64,000 nt of DNA from Metridium senile (GCA_949775045.1 OX459105.1:16877353-16941352); one strand, 5' to 3'; counted from the first letter of the stretch, positions 12,486 to 18,856 are shown. Notes: a model not told the origin generated them from the sequence alone. Translations and numbers: made by a program.

Positions 12486-13214
12486 TCATCATTATCATTA
12501 TCATAGCCATCATCATCATCATCACCACCATCATCATCATCATTATCATTATCATAGCCATCATCATAACCATCATCATCATTATTGCCCTTTTATCCCA
12601 TTACACCTAATTAATTAACCTTATTAAATTCCAAATGTTCAATTATATCACGCTTGATTGGTGCTGAATTACAGTATAAATTCAAAAGTGATCACTAACA
12701 CTTAAACATGATTGAAATAGTGCATTTGGAATTAATTCCCCATAATTCCTATCGGTCTCAGATCAACCATTTCCAGAAGATCAACATTAATTGAAAACGG
12801 TGTATCAATGTATGTTTTGGAGTAATATGTGGTTGTTTTTTTCAGGGTATCGGTGTGGAAGTAGACGACGAATTTGATAAATTTCGATACAAAAGAAGCT
12901 ACACTTTCAATAGATGTATGTATCTTACAACACGCGCACAACAAATTCACACACAACCAATGTACATCACATTTAAAGCTCAGATTTGATTTAACTTTTA
13001 ATAATGTATGTCTGTCTGTCTGTGTCAAATCATATCTTTATTTGAATTTACAAAAGATAAAAGGACTAAAAGCCTGACCAATAGAATTACAATTAATAAA
13101 AGTAACTAAATTCCACTGAAAATCATGCTAGCTATGAGAATATTTGCTGTGCCATCCTTGATATTATTGGTGTTAACTTGATTATTTCTTTTCCTTTCAG
13201 CCGAGCGAAGATAG
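293..13214 (+). CDS. CHERP: CHERP orthologue, 3' part (RS-rich G-patch splicing protein), complete copy
   Basis: Exons: 293-426, 9531-9647, 10372-10548, 11639-11773, 11837-11910, 12256-12347, 12846-12915 and 13201-13214 (stop TAG). Together they give 813 coding bases, exactly 271 codons, open in one frame with matching phases. The order fits the C-terminal half of animal CHERP: a DIRLPAPQPPSERL segment with AVEAFYSPPSHERPRN, then EGWEQSGLFEFYKAK, two RS/SP-rich exons, a G-patch (GHQLLKKMG, WEGAGLGKDEKGIQDP) and a final segment with GIGVEVDDEFDKF and KRSYTFNR. CHERP is a U2-snRNP-associated nuclear protein that affects splicing; its SURP and CID domains would lie left of the window. The first intron holds a whole retrotransposon. 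The last junction (T|CC giving SERR-stop) is the least certain; read-through would stop at about 12989. This copy keeps the 5' exons that the second copy lacks. Confidence 0.9.
427..1444 (+). other. CHERP intron, left part; one inverted repeat
   Basis: I see no gene. Two inverted stretches face each other, about 703-730 (CATTTTTAAGAAGTTCCAGG) and 990-1016 (its near complement with CCTGGAGCTCTCTAAAAATG). This suggests a small decayed inverted-repeat element of roughly 315 bases. Confidence 0.4.
1445..1513 (-). repeat. Split direct repeat B2 (3' terminus of element)
   Basis: This 69-base copy (AGTAATCTATTTCATAACAC to ATATTGAATCA) matches 1769-1837. It is the outer 3' end of the retrotransposon. 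A spacer at 1514-1618 separates it from A2, which is longer than in the textbook arrangement. Confidence 0.85.
1619..1773 (-). repeat. Split direct repeat A2
   Basis: About 155 bases nearly identical to 8340-8494; one difference is ACGTGCC against ACGGGCC. It lies in the same orientation as A1. Its distal 5 bases (AGTAA) overlap B1, the likely crossover core. Confidence 0.88.
1769..1837 (-). repeat. Split direct repeat B1
   Basis: The 69 bases match B2 at 1445-1513. It lies just downstream of the recombinase frame in element orientation and abuts A2, giving the diagnostic B1-A2 junction. Confidence 0.85.
1973..3349 (-). CDS. Retrotransposon tyrosine recombinase (YR)
   Basis: The 458-codon frame encodes a phage-integrase-fold recombinase that would integrate the circular DNA form of the element. 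The catalytic set is visible: R258 in GDRPGDLGRV, H372-x-x-R375 in LHGFRSG, H395 in DHVGW and the nucleophile Y406 or Y407 in ALYYLQLAK. An N-terminal zinc ribbon has C26-x2-C29 and C40-x2-C43, with a further CGC cluster near 144-146. The SAM-like core-binding region spans about 65-200. The first codon of the open frame (3349) is TTG, not ATG, and TTGTATTGTAG lies just inside it at about 3324, so translation may depend on splicing or readthrough. The C-terminus ends in a basic TTNKRKK tail. Confidence 0.93.
   Translation of the reverse strand: MLFNTLYCRTFPWWQNYLPLTYPVRCPKCSHANDVDFRFCQRCGYKRKVISWQRVDHVDIDLDVIDERLQQLLNYDRATSYAKQKDSLQKELEEFVAALQGNVTLATLTPRDICRFLIYKDRNGRTQVHINSCQFIGDKGKHPCGCPMRLSYKTVDSYIGKLRAIFHTMGRDGEWDKRLGLGNPAADKCVKDYLRLVTAEQLQARVTPKQATPFFVDKLTQLSLHLQRKLEKVNKPIERFIIARDQAYFKTAFFSGDRPGDLGRVKVPEILRFPNDDGLLFNHIWGKTLRDGDQNVFGIRRNPQTAICPIRAIEQYIDIARQMCVDLTRGYLFRPTTSAQGIVDAPLTSSTAEARLKGYLDEMGINEGETLHGFRSGCAITLALTGADLSEIMDHVGWNRRHTALYYLQLAKVLNPSGASGKLASSGTVDTIQPWQDINELKRFVSAFPMETTNKRKK
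3507..5762 (-). CDS. Retrotransposon reverse transcriptase-RNase H polyprotein
   Basis: An uninterrupted frame of about 750 codons. The reverse transcriptase has palm motif A in LDDKSGYDHI (about 228-237) and the YxDD box as LYIDDR (292-297). The RNase H domain follows with D474 (VATDASSYGWGA), E509 (KEAIAID), D534 (MVDSQVV) and D583 (NPADFPSRR). This RT-then-RNase H order with no integrase or protease, followed by the recombinase frame, is the DIRS order. The frame has no ATG at its start (GTG at 5759). It follows CCTTTTCCTTATCCTAG, a good splice acceptor ending at 5763, so expression from a spliced RNA is likely. The C-terminal 150 residues match nothing I recognise. Confidence 0.93.
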   Translation of the reverse strand, partial: GVQFPQWEKNVEFDRRLMGEEQEKNVISWVDYQGNPVTVADEMTANDEIDRRVILVQKGEAGGRVTNLCFRDPKCFKAGELHAHGTQWEALAQKCSGASQDEVLEWIRNKVSVWSFFRRFKGTFKGIDYDSDRPPTRIFKNNASCKPFTEYIQSTLLDRMKTGAISLLGRVGEVEAPHIVLPLTVEPSKPRLCLDARYVNLWMQDKPFTLDKLSDVPRYVDKDSFQTVLDDKSGYDHIMLTDDSRTFFGMQWGGWYFSYNTIPFGWKISPYIYNTTGLMATNYFRSIGVPCSLYIDDRHNGQLQVPFDTGVYATMTNHEDRMRSAAESALFLVAFYLIQLGYFLGLAKSILIPQRKVPYLGFLVDSQEQCFRLIPEKRRKFILLVKTVLTAHTVNVKTLQRLVGKCVSLALAVPAAKLFTREMNRAISKGLRSCKPLRLEGKLKEEIQYWLFLETWDAPFPWKNERHIQVRVATDASSYGWGANILSPVQKEISDYWSAEEKGWDIAVKEAIAIDKLLCSCEDVLRYARVDAMVDSQVVINAWNNQGGRSAPLNTALKKLFHTTVRLNVLLQLLYVPSSANPADFPSRRISMLDSRLAYNTWRYVENIFGEKEGHTCDLMSLDSNVMKNRSGQDLPHFTPWPSPGSSGVNVFAQNLAQRGSILKRSYVFPPLALVGPVLSLLQEYSLSCTVVVLDVYPRKFWWPLLWCKSTKKHKLAAKGDEKAILAPSKNGWVPHKSLQGDLWAFAFKPL
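5929..5962. repeat. (GTT)n microsatellite in the gag-RT gap
   Basis: About eleven GTT triplets lie in the 320-base spacer between the gag and RT frames. The rest of the spacer (5763-6078) shows no reading frame of note and may be a short intron. Confidence 0.8.
6079..6618 (-). CDS. Retrotransposon gag, second exon (zinc-knuckle nucleocapsid part)
   Basis: The frame of about 180 codons begins with KLKKELQEL and has no ATG. It has one CCHC zinc knuckle, C-x2-C-x4-H-x4-C (CFYCGKVGHIKFNC), the usual RNA-binding signature of retroelement nucleocapsids, about 40 residues from the C-terminus. The upstream part is charged and helical in appearance. The frame starts at TTGTTGTTTTTCTAG (acceptor ending 6619). 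A donor GAG|GTAAAT at 8150 gives a matching phase-0 junction to the exon at 8151-8291. I infer a spliced gag of about 226 residues. Confidence 0.82.
   Translation of the reverse strand, partial: KLKKELQELMSSLRKPSVEDVARKITNYISRPLLEFNKYEALEMLDTLQGAAHDNKHEKANFYKVAYQTARAKIDIPKEQFRHLLLRLVGDKDHEKVLDVLRKVEKEYNKQSNNRAEARPAPYRRYPNRMANTWQGSADRRCFYCGKVGHIKFNCELRKKDMQGASTSTNDAIKGKGDN
6619..8150 (-). other. Probable intron within retrotransposon gag
   Basis: Between donor GTAAAT (reading down from 8150) and acceptor TTTCTAG (ending 6619) lies a 1.5-kb non-coding stretch with the 90-bp minisatellite. Both flanking frames are phase 0 and lack start or stop codons at the junction. If real, the genomic copy was made from unspliced RNA. 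Confidence 0.6.
6895..7832. repeat. 90-bp minisatellite inside the retrotransposon
   Basis: The 90-base unit contains GAATCATTCTACAATAGCCT, CCCTGTACACGGGAAAATCA and TCATCCAACGAACACTCGCC. The last motif starts at about 7231, 7321, 7411, 7501, 7591 and 7681, an exact 90-base step. Left copies (6895-7140) are degenerate. The reading frames through it (such as 7169-7618) are only the repeat read in frame. Confidence 0.92.
8151..8291 (-). CDS. Retrotransposon gag, first exon (acidic, Ala/Gln/Pro-rich)
   Basis: An ATG at 8291 starts MSDEEVGEIQVPAAVGEAEP, continuing into an Ala/Gln-rich stretch ending VELE. The frame ends exactly at GAG|GTAAAT, a strong donor, and joins in phase 0 to 6618. It lies just inside repeat A1, as expected for the first exon of the element. 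No domain is recognised. Confidence 0.6.
8340..8494 (-). repeat. Split direct repeat A1 (5' terminus of element)
   Basis: The 155 bases are almost identical to A2 (1619-1773) and in the same orientation. This is the outer 5' end of the retrotransposon and should hold its promoter, though no clear TATA box stands out. Confidence 0.88.
8629..8854. mobile_element. Short TIR element (MITE), about 226 bp
   Basis: GAGCGCAAACACTTAATCCG at 8629 is repeated inverted at the right end (CGGATTAAGTGTTTGCGCTC, ending 8854). The interior has TTCTTATTTAGTGACTATTA, shared with the elements at about 34219 and 58355, so it is a related copy. The rest of 8495-9530 is plain AT-rich intron. Confidence 0.75.
9531..9647 (+). 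CDS. CHERP: CHERP exon with GWEQ motif
   Basis: It encodes NEGWEQSGLFEFYKAKLPF then a charged KERDIRDKDKPMP. The GWEQ.GL.EF..AK core matches animal CHERP just after the AFYSPPSH block. The acceptor must be CCAAAG at 9530 to keep phase with 293-426, giving an extra SFVFCF; the better-looking acceptor at 9552 would break the frame. The donor is CCAGT|GTGAGT. This exon lies just left of the duplicated segment. Confidence 0.78.
9755..10000. repeat. (GAT)n microsatellite, left duplication breakpoint
   Basis: Imperfect GAT triplets with GTT and AGT interruptions. Homology to the sequence right of 44140 begins inside this tract, so this is where the duplicated unit starts. Frames here give only Met/Ile/Asp/His strings. 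Confidence 0.9.
10191..10261 (-). other. tRNA-like sequence (probable tRNA-derived SINE remnant)
   Basis: Read on the - strand it has an A-box-like TTGTAGTGGCAACATGTTGG and the B-box GGGTTCAATTCC about 40 bases later, with a GTGGG/CCCAC T-stem. The T loop is 8 instead of 7 bases and the acceptor stem pairs poorly, so a working tRNA is unlikely. The same sequence is at 44718-44788 in the second unit. Confidence 0.45.
10372..10548 (+). CDS. CHERP: CHERP RS-domain exon 1
   Basis: The acceptor is TTCTTTCTTTAG and the donor AGAAG|GTACTA. The 177 bases encode SKSPSPPRSPERRRRSHSRS and further RS/SP dipeptides ending SRSRSPSRRR. RS repeats are phosphorylated protein-binding surfaces of splicing factors. 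The paralogous exon at 44901-45077 differs by a few bases (R to K at GRSRS). Confidence 0.93.
10560..11560. repeat. GAT-rich minisatellite in CHERP intron
   Basis: Compound repeat of roughly 50 bases containing GATAGGGATTACATGTATAA, GATGATGATAATAGTGGTAA and AGTGATGATGAT, about 15 copies. The second unit keeps only a short version (about 45105-45300), so this array changes length quickly. The long frames across it are repeat translations, not genes. Confidence 0.92.
11639..11773 (+). CDS. CHERP: CHERP RS-domain exon 2
   Basis: Acceptor TTGTTGTAG, donor TTTTAG|GTTAGT, 135 bases. It encodes NRSNSRSRSRSRSRSQSPHH and RRRSLSPPRRRSPTPPSF. It continues the RS region and leads into the G-patch, as in vertebrate CHERP. 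Confidence 0.93.
11837..11910 (+). CDS. CHERP: CHERP exon, start of G-patch
   Basis: 74 bases after TTTGTTTCCAG, donor ATGG|GTAAAT. It encodes SPFITKTVDTRLDESNVGHQ and LLKKMG, the first half of the G-patch consensus (hh...G.GLG). The paralogue at 45598 has AAG instead of CAG at the acceptor. Confidence 0.92.
11925..12165. repeat. (ATC)n repeats in CHERP intron
   Basis: Imperfect ATC/ATT/ACC triplets. The copy at 45690-45910 is nearly the same. No coding meaning. Confidence 0.85.
12256..12347 (+). CDS. CHERP: CHERP exon, G-patch core
   Basis: 92 bases after TTGTTCAG, donor AAG|GTATGG. It encodes GWEGAGLGKDEKGIQDPIKA and GEIRARHNQYK. The GLG and the following GIQDPI are diagnostic of G-patch proteins of the CHERP type. 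G-patches activate DEAH helicases. Confidence 0.95.
12380..12590. repeat. (ATC)n microsatellite
   Basis: Long CAT/ATC tract with ACC interruptions in a CHERP intron. The counterpart at 46145-46387 is longer. His-rich and Ser-rich frames across it are artefacts of the repeat. Confidence 0.9.
12730..12808. mobile_element. Right-end fragment of the CACCTATT MITE
   Basis: AATTCCTATCGGTCTCAGAT and AACATTAATTGAAAACGGTG match the right end of the complete element at 34702-34956. The left end is missing. The second unit has the same fragment at about 46490-46552. Confidence 0.6.
12846..12915 (+). CDS. CHERP: CHERP exon after the G-patch
   Basis: 70 bases after TTTTTTCAG. It encodes GIGVEVDDEFDKFRYKRSYT then FNR, matching the conserved tail of animal CHERP (GVGV..DD....YR..KSY.F). 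Donor AGAT|GTATGT. If the donor is not used the frame runs on to a TGA at about 12989. Confidence 0.92.
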
Positions 13215-13260
13215 CTGCCACTCAGACTTTAAAAGTCGCCTTACTAGAATAAACAATCCA
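13201..13260 (+). CDS. CHERP: CHERP terminal exon with stop and polyA signal
   Basis: After the strong acceptor TTTTCCTTTCAG the split codon T|CC gives SERR and the stop TAG at 13212-13214. AATAAA at about 13247 fits a polyA signal. In the second unit the same place reads AATAAC, so the signal is lost there. Confidence 0.6.
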
Positions 13261-13326
13261 TGTTTGATTACCCCTTATCAAACCTTACGGCAGCACAGTT
13301 AGCCAGGCTGTAATCGAGTGTATAGT

Positions 13327-13674
13327 ATATTTCAATAAACGTTAAATACTGAATAGTGCATTCCAAGACCAAAGGGCATTGTGGGACTCATTAATTTAAA
13401 ATAGAAAATAAATATACAGCGATATTTACTCCTTATAACTAGCTCGTATATTGTTTTAAATGGAATGCACTAAGAATAAAATAAATGATTAGTATTTATT
13501 TTACTCAGTTTAAACAATATTAAATGCCCCAGAATGCATTTCGATCTTGGAATGCACTTTTCAGTATGCACTATTCAGTATGCACTATTCAGTATGCACT
13601 ATTCAGTATGCACTATTCAGTATGTACTATTCAGTATGTGCTATTCAGTATTCTACGTTTTTTGAAATAGCTAT
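13327..13674. mobile_element. TA-flanked MITE (CAGCTATTTC family) with internal expansion
   Basis: The inverted termini resemble CAGCTATTTCAAAAAACGT; the left end is decayed here but intact in the copy at 47081. Near the right end ATTCAGTATGCACT-type 14-mers are repeated about six times. Another family member is at 20253-20514. Confidence 0.75.
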
Positions 13675-13803
13675 ATGTGTACAGGATAGACTTGTACTCT
13701 ACTGTACTTTAAAGTAGAACTCAGTTCTTCTATACCACAGCAACTTGAACACCTACTATTGCACGTCGTATCCCCATGCTCCCTGCTGCAGAGACAACAG
13801 TCC

Positions 13804-13956
13804 TTTTCACAGTTCCGTTCAGTGACCACAAATAATAGTTCCAAGTCGAGGTTCGCGTTGTTGCGCATAGCAAAACTAAAATTTATCATGCGCAACAACG
13901 CGAACCTCGACTTGGAACTATCATTCGTGGTCACTGAACGGAACTGTGAAAAAGAC
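13804..13956. repeat. 150-bp near-perfect palindrome
   Basis: Arms of about 70 bases (CACAGTTCCGTTCAGTGACC outward, TTGTTGCGCA inward) flank a short loop at about 13867-13893. Frames in both directions encode a mirrored MRNNANLDLEL peptide. In unit 2 the right arm has lost one base (GGAACTG to GGACTG). Confidence 0.85.
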
Positions 13957-14137
13957 TATTGCGAGACATCCACAGTTTTACTCTGCAATTATTGTTTTGC
14001 AACGGGAGAGAGACAAGTTACAGAAAATTGCACAGTGTAACACGGACGTAAAGGTTTTGACGAACAGTGCACAGAATAACGAAGCACTTAGTACTTGTAA
14101 AAGACCATGTTTTATGGAGTTACGCGGCTATAGGTGA
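13946..14137 (+). CDS. Small unrecognised ORF between CHERP and SKP2
   Basis: The 63-codon frame MKKTIARHPQFYSAIIVLQR, ending CKRPCFMELRGYR, overlaps the right arm of the palindrome and is followed by AATAAA at about 14199. The counterpart near 49796-49984 keeps the protein sequence. I do not recognise it and see no splice partner. It could be the last exon of an unknown gene or chance. Confidence 0.25.
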   Translation: MKKTIARHPQFYSAIIVLQRERDKLQKIAQCNTDVKVLTNSAQNNEALSTCKRPCFMELRGYR

Positions 14138-14213
14138 TGTGATATTTAGAGCACCTAAAGTGTCAGTTTTGCTTGATAATAATGTACATTAGTCTATTGA
14201 ATAAACGTTTTAC

Positions 14214-14310
14214 AGGACGTCGCTTGATATAAGCATCATCATCGCCGTCAGGGTAATCATCAACATCATTATCACCATCGCCATATCATCAGCATCATTA
14301 TCATCATCGG
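14214..14310. repeat. (CAT)n microsatellite
   Basis: Short imperfect CATCATCATCGCC tract; longer at 50080-50162 in unit 2. The rest of 14138-14700 holds only three copies of the GAGATAGACAGCAATGGGGC repeat (14462-14534). Confidence 0.7.
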
Positions 14311-14704
14311 AATAAAAACATTTTTCACTGATTTTACCAAGAATTATTCCTATGTTTTCAAATACCTTAAACTCTAGAAAATCCATCGTTAAGGATAAAA
14401 TTGAAGTTGACATTAGTCGAGCCGTTTTAGGTGTGAAATTTAGCACTCAAACTCAGCTTTAATGGGGCGAGATAGACAGCAATGGGACGAGACTGAGACA
14501 GCAATGGGGCGAGATAGACAGCAATGGGGCGAACAGCTGAACATTTTCTTTTATGTTTTCCACAAGTTACCGCAAGTTTTCACTTGCAGCAACTTGTGTT
14601 TCACCTTTTCAAACGAAGCGAGCGCCGGTGATCTCTTGCAAGTTACTTGATTGTAATGACGAAATATCTGCATGTGCACTGTAAATCTTACAGCGCGACG
14701 CACC

Positions 14705-14944
14705 TTACCGTGGCCACCTATAAATAAAAGTTGTGTACAAGTTAACCAATCAGAATTAATATAAAAGACACGCCGAGTGTCAAACGGTAAAAACTTTCAA
14801 ATGTTCAAAGCGAAGACAAGAGTGAAGTAAAAACCTCCCAGGATGTATAAATTTGAAAAGATGACATGTAGCATATAATTTGAAAAGAGAACGTTTGAAC
14901 GCTAAGCTAACTTGTACAAAACTTTAATTGGGTGGCCACGGTAA
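14705..14944. mobile_element. Unit-1-specific MITE, TIR TTACCGTGGCCACC
   Basis: TTACCGTGGCCACC at the left end is inverted at the right end (GGTGGCCACGGTAA). The second unit has no such sequence at this point (about 50705-50790). Frames inside are not meaningful. Confidence 0.7.
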
Positions 14945-15110
14945 AGCCTGGTTCACACGAGCGTCACAATCATAATCATAAGCAAGAAAACAAAAGATTT
15001 ATTATCCCCTGGGGAATTAGAAAACTAAGACCAAAGTATTTCCTTTTCTAATTTCTTTTGTTTTGCTTATGATTATGATTACGATTATGACGCAGTGTGA
15101 ACCAGGCTTT
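14943..15110. mobile_element. Unit-1-specific foldback MITE, TIR AAAGCCTGGTTCACAC
   Basis: AAAGCCTGGTTCACAC and ATCATAATCATAAGCAA are mirrored on the right (GTGTGAACCAGGCTTT). It abuts the preceding element and is absent from unit 2. The remainder to 15650 is intergenic with no visible gene. Confidence 0.75.
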
Positions 15111-15652
15111 GAACCGCATGATAAATATCTTACTAGTGGGGAGAAAATGAAAATATGGCTTAAATCTAGCTAAAAACCATCCAAAAAGTGCATTCAAATT
15201 GTATTCAAATATACCACAATAACTATAGACAAAGTTTAGTAACATTTTATTTTTTAAAAAATGAAAGAAATCCAGTACATACAAGTGATTTGCTTGGGCT
15301 GCCTGTGGTCAAACGAGAAAAACTTGCGCGGATTTGAGATCAAATTTGACCCGGTTCAAATAGCGCGCCAGTTAGCGATCAAACGAGCGGCAAGTCAAAA
15401 CTTAGATCTACCCCGCCTCAAGAGATAGATCACCAATTTTTTACGCACTATCCAACAGGCAATATTTTTTTTTCAAAGTCAAAATGGTTCGCCCCTAACA
15501 GAACTAAACGGATAACCTATTAATAAATTTTTTAAATATAAACGATTTTTTTATCAACTGATATTTTAATAAAAATTTTGCATATATAAAACGGGTTTAG
15601 GTACAAAAAAGAAACTGGGTACTGGTCAGTCTACAACTAAGAGCACGCTTAT

Positions 15653-15682
15653 GATTGGTCGGCGAAACCACAAGGCGCCAAG
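15653..15682 (+). promoter_or_regulatory. Possible SKP2 proximal promoter (inverted CCAAT box, E2F-like site)
   Basis: GATTGGT at 15653 is an inverted CCAAT box about 50 bases before the start codon. GGCGCCAAG at 15674 resembles an E2F half-site, which would suit a cell-cycle gene such as SKP2. Unit 2 carries the same sequence. Motif matches alone are weak evidence. Confidence 0.35.
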
Positions 15683-15705
15683 TTTGAGATGAACAACAAA
15701 CAAAG

Positions 15706-15948
15706 ATGGCGACGAAGGATTCTCGAACACAAGATCGCCATAAAAGAACAAGAAATCTTGTTGAATCAAAGAAAAAACAAGAGCAAAAAACAAACAATGT
15801 AACTAGATACACATGGTCGTTAAATGAATCAGAAACAGATGAAGTTTACGATGATCTTGATGTGTCTGTCTTAAAATGGCCGGACGAAAGCGTTCGAGAT
15901 TCTAGCCAAGAATTCAACCAAGAAAAGCCTTGTAAAACTACTTCAAAT
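15706..15948 (+). CDS. SKP2: SKP2 (truncated copy) exon 1
   Basis: It starts MATKDSRTQDRHKRTRN in a strong context (AAAGATGG) and ends ACTTCAAAT|GTAAGA. It includes VTRYTWSLNESETDEVYDDL, like the TSFTW... stretch near the N-terminus of vertebrate SKP2. An upstream out-of-frame ATG at 15689 overlaps this start. Confidence 0.85.
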
Positions 15949-16181
15949 GTAAGACTATTCTCCATCTAACCTGTTAAGTTATAGTTTTAGATCTTTTATC
16001 ACTTCAATCATACTTTATTAAGCGATTATTTCAGTTTTAAAGGGGGAATTCTACGCGCCAAAATGATAACACATTGGACCAGACATCGATATAGACATGT
16101 CGATTTCAATTCATTTATAGATTTCGTGTAATTGTGTTGGGAAACTGTCAATGTATACTTATGGAAGGTTTTGATGTTTAG

Positions 16182-16308
16182 GTTCTCAGGCAAAAGATAG
16201 CAGCCTCGTCAGGAAGAGGTAAAAAGGCGAAACCATCCAGAACATGTGACATTTGCCCTGCACGTCGACATACTGCATGTGCTACAGCTGAAAACAACGA
16301 CAAATGCG
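16182..16308 (+). CDS. SKP2: SKP2 (truncated copy) exon 2, Cys-rich
   Basis: 127 bases encoding VLRQKIAASSGRGKKAKPSR and TCDICPARRHTACATAENND-KC. The basic run fits a nuclear localisation signal. The C-x2-C...H-x3-C...C spacing suggests metal binding and has no counterpart I know in vertebrate SKP2. The donor leaves one base (G). Confidence 0.8.
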
Positions 16309-16788
16309 GTAAGATATCATCATATCATTATAACTATTATTATCACTATTCAACCGAAAGACGATTACGCTATGTCGAACATTTAACATTTTACATTTAA
16401 AAAATAAATATATAAATTTTACTTTTATAACTTGATGCATTATTATTGTTATTTTCATTATCGATTATAATATCATGATTTTTTATGTATTACCATTATT
16501 ACTAGTGTTATCTTATGTTTAAAAAGAATCATTATGGTAAATATTTTATATGAAAACACATTGAATATTTTGTTTCATGTAGTAATTCTGATTGAATTAG
16601 CTCATATATAGACTGCGTAGCCAGGCTCTAGGTTAGGGGGAGGGGAGGGCTGGCAGAAGAGAGAGTCCCTCTTTCCCCTCCCCCTCTAACCCCAATCTCT
16701 CACAAATCCCTAAGAGCCACTATGCAGGCTAGCTGATATAGTATTATATCTGTCAGTCAATCAATCAATAACTTTATTTACTAGCATA

Positions 16789-17042
16789 ACAGTGCGACTA
16801 CTGAAACCAGGGCCACCAAAACATGATTATCCTACAATCATGATCGAGAATAAGAACAATAGAATCTCTACAAATGTTTGACTTTTTTGCTTAAAATGCT
16901 AATAATTTTCATTATTTGTGAATGGAATAGATAAAGATTGAATAAGAAACATCTTAGCCTGTGAAAACCCTCTACAATTGTTTTGTTTGATCTCAAAAAC
17001 CATTTATATAAACATTTGTTTTGGTTTCAGTAGTCGCACTGT
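16789..17042. mobile_element. Unit-1-specific MITE (ACAGTGCGACTACTGAAACC)
   Basis: CAGTGCGACTACTGAAACCA at the left is inverted at the right (TGGTTTCAGTAGTCGCACTG). TAA flanks each end, fitting a 3-bp TWA duplication. Unit 2 lacks it at about 52330. It lies in SKP2 intron 2. Confidence 0.78.
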
Positions 17043-17064
17043 AAACGAATATACCACTTACTAG

Positions 17065-17172
17065 GTAGCCTCCTATGCAGCTGCTCCTTTGTATCGTCAC
17101 GCAATACGAGTGTCTCCGTGGGGAGACTCGTATTGCGTGATGATACAAAGGAGCGGCTGCATAGGAGGCTAC
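17065..17172. repeat. Perfect-stem palindrome, about 108 bp
   Basis: GTAGCCTCCTATGCAGC and GCTCCTTTGTATC, CACGCAATACGAGT are mirrored around a short GTCTCCGTGGGGA loop. Present in unit 1 only. Probably a small foldback element. Confidence 0.8.
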
Positions 17173-17299
17173 TTACTGGGGAGACTGAAATCTCCCTTAG
17201 TATCTTCCTTTCTCAACATTTATCTCCTTCTTTCTTCCTTTCCTGTATCTTTCTTTCACAGTTATCACTTGGCTTAAACATAATTTGACATGATTCTTT

Positions 17300-17581
17300 C
17301 CAGCTGAGTTGACCTTCAGAACAAACACAAGGTCAACCAATCAGAATTGAGGATTCAACATCATATTTTGATTAGCATTTCCCATTATTTTGCCAAGAAA
17401 AAATATGAAATACGAGTTGTTCCTTCTTTAAATTAATCGTAAACTCTAGTCAAACTCATGGTGGGATTATATTTCAATCAACAAGAAAAGTCTACATTGT
17501 ATACTCGGAAAATGCTTGAAAATTGCTAACTAAAAATAGCGACCCATAATTCCTTTCGGGGAAGGCGATCAACTCAGCTGG
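17300..17581. mobile_element. Unit-1-specific MITE (CCAGCTGAGTTGACC)
   Basis: CCAGCTGAGTTGACC at 17300 is inverted as GATCAACTCAGCTGG ending 17581. Unit 2 reads straight across this point (about 52485). The rest of 17582-18216 is intron without features. Confidence 0.7.
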
Positions 17582-18216
17582 TTGTTCATTTGTTTTCAGC
17601 AGTTGAAATTTCAATTTTTAACTGTATAATGAGTAACAGTGAACATGGAATAAGAATTATGAAATCTATGTTCACAATCCCAGTGTCAATTTGAAAGGCA
17701 ACAATGCCTTATGAGATATATGAACATGTGAGCCGAGTTGTGTGCAAAATATTAAAAACATCAAGGTAATGACTGTGAGTGAGTCTCCCTGATTAGTAGG
17801 GTGCACTGTGTCCAGCTAGAAGATTGAGATGTTAAAAAAGTTATTATTATTATTTTAATATGAATTATTGTCCAAGATGTAAAAAGGTCTCTATCAAGGT
17901 CTTGCTTTAATGCAAAGGCAGGGCTACCTTTCAAAATCTCAGAGAGCTGTGAAAAGGACTAGTAATGCTAGCAGAAGATGGTGTCACATGACATTTCTTG
18001 CTAGTGTTAATGTCTTTTTTGCTGGAAAATGTGGCTCCGTGTGTACAGTGGAAACCTATTGTATTCTTTGTTAGCTTCGTTGTTTGTTTAAATTAAGTCT
18101 TTTGTTGTTTCTATTGAATTACATAGACTGTTTCCAGTACACGGAGAAAGTGCCGAAAATGTTAATGACATTGACTTTATATATATTTATATATTTCATT
18201 TTATTTTTGTTTTTAG

Positions 18217-18325
18217 ATCCATTTACAAAATTATCAGATGAAATCATTTTAGTTATTTTTAAGTTTTTATCTCGACACACTTTGTCGATCTGTGCACAAG
18301 TTTGTAAAAACTGGCAGATACTAGC
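18217..18325 (+). CDS. SKP2: SKP2 (truncated copy) exon 3, F-box
   Basis: 109 bases encoding DPFTKLSDEIILVIFKFLSR and HTLSICAQVCKNWQILA. This is an F-box, the motif that binds SKP1 in SCF ligases: L.DE.....F.FL, then VCK.W. It is identical to the copy at 53331-53439. Confidence 0.92.
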
Positions 18326-18469
18326 GTAAGTATGTAAGATTAAAAGAACATTTACTCATTGATCAACCTCTGCCTTGATAGTGTGCAATACATTGTATAT
18401 TCTTTAGAATTTGACTACAGCCCATGGAATTTGTTTGATAATGTGAACATTCCTAAGGTAGTTAACATT

Positions 18470-18845
18470 TTTTATAATGTTACAAATTACATTCTATTAA
18501 TTACTGTTCATTACAAACACAGACACAGCCAATACTAGTTTACTCGCTAGTTTCCATTTCTATTTTTTAAGGTGTTACAAATTTCATTATATTACCTATC
18601 ATTATTATATCAAACACCGACGCAGCCTATACTAGTTTACTCGCTAGTTTCCATTTCTATTTTTTACGGTGTTACAAATTTCATTCTATTACTTATCATT
18701 TATATCAAACACCGACGCAGCCTATACAAGTTTACTCGCTATTTTCTATTTTTGCGGTGTTACAAATTTCATTCTATTACCTATTGTTTATATCAAACAC
18801 CTACGCAGCCTATACTAGTTTACTCGCTAGTATCCATGTACATTC
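18470..18845. repeat. About 95-bp tandem repeat, 4 copies
   Basis: Units contain GTTTACTCGCTAGTTTCCAT, GGTGTTACAAATTTCATTCT and CACCGACGCAGCCTATACTA. Unit 2 has about two copies (53575-53780). Confidence 0.85.
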
Positions 18846-18856
18846 CTTAATATACC

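Noticed and set aside
9740..12618. Many His-, Met/Ile- or Asp-rich reading frames
   Set aside because: They are translations of (GAT)n or (ATC)n in frames lacking stops. They change between units and lack splice sites. The same holds for 43937-44585, 45061-46451 and 63050-63614.
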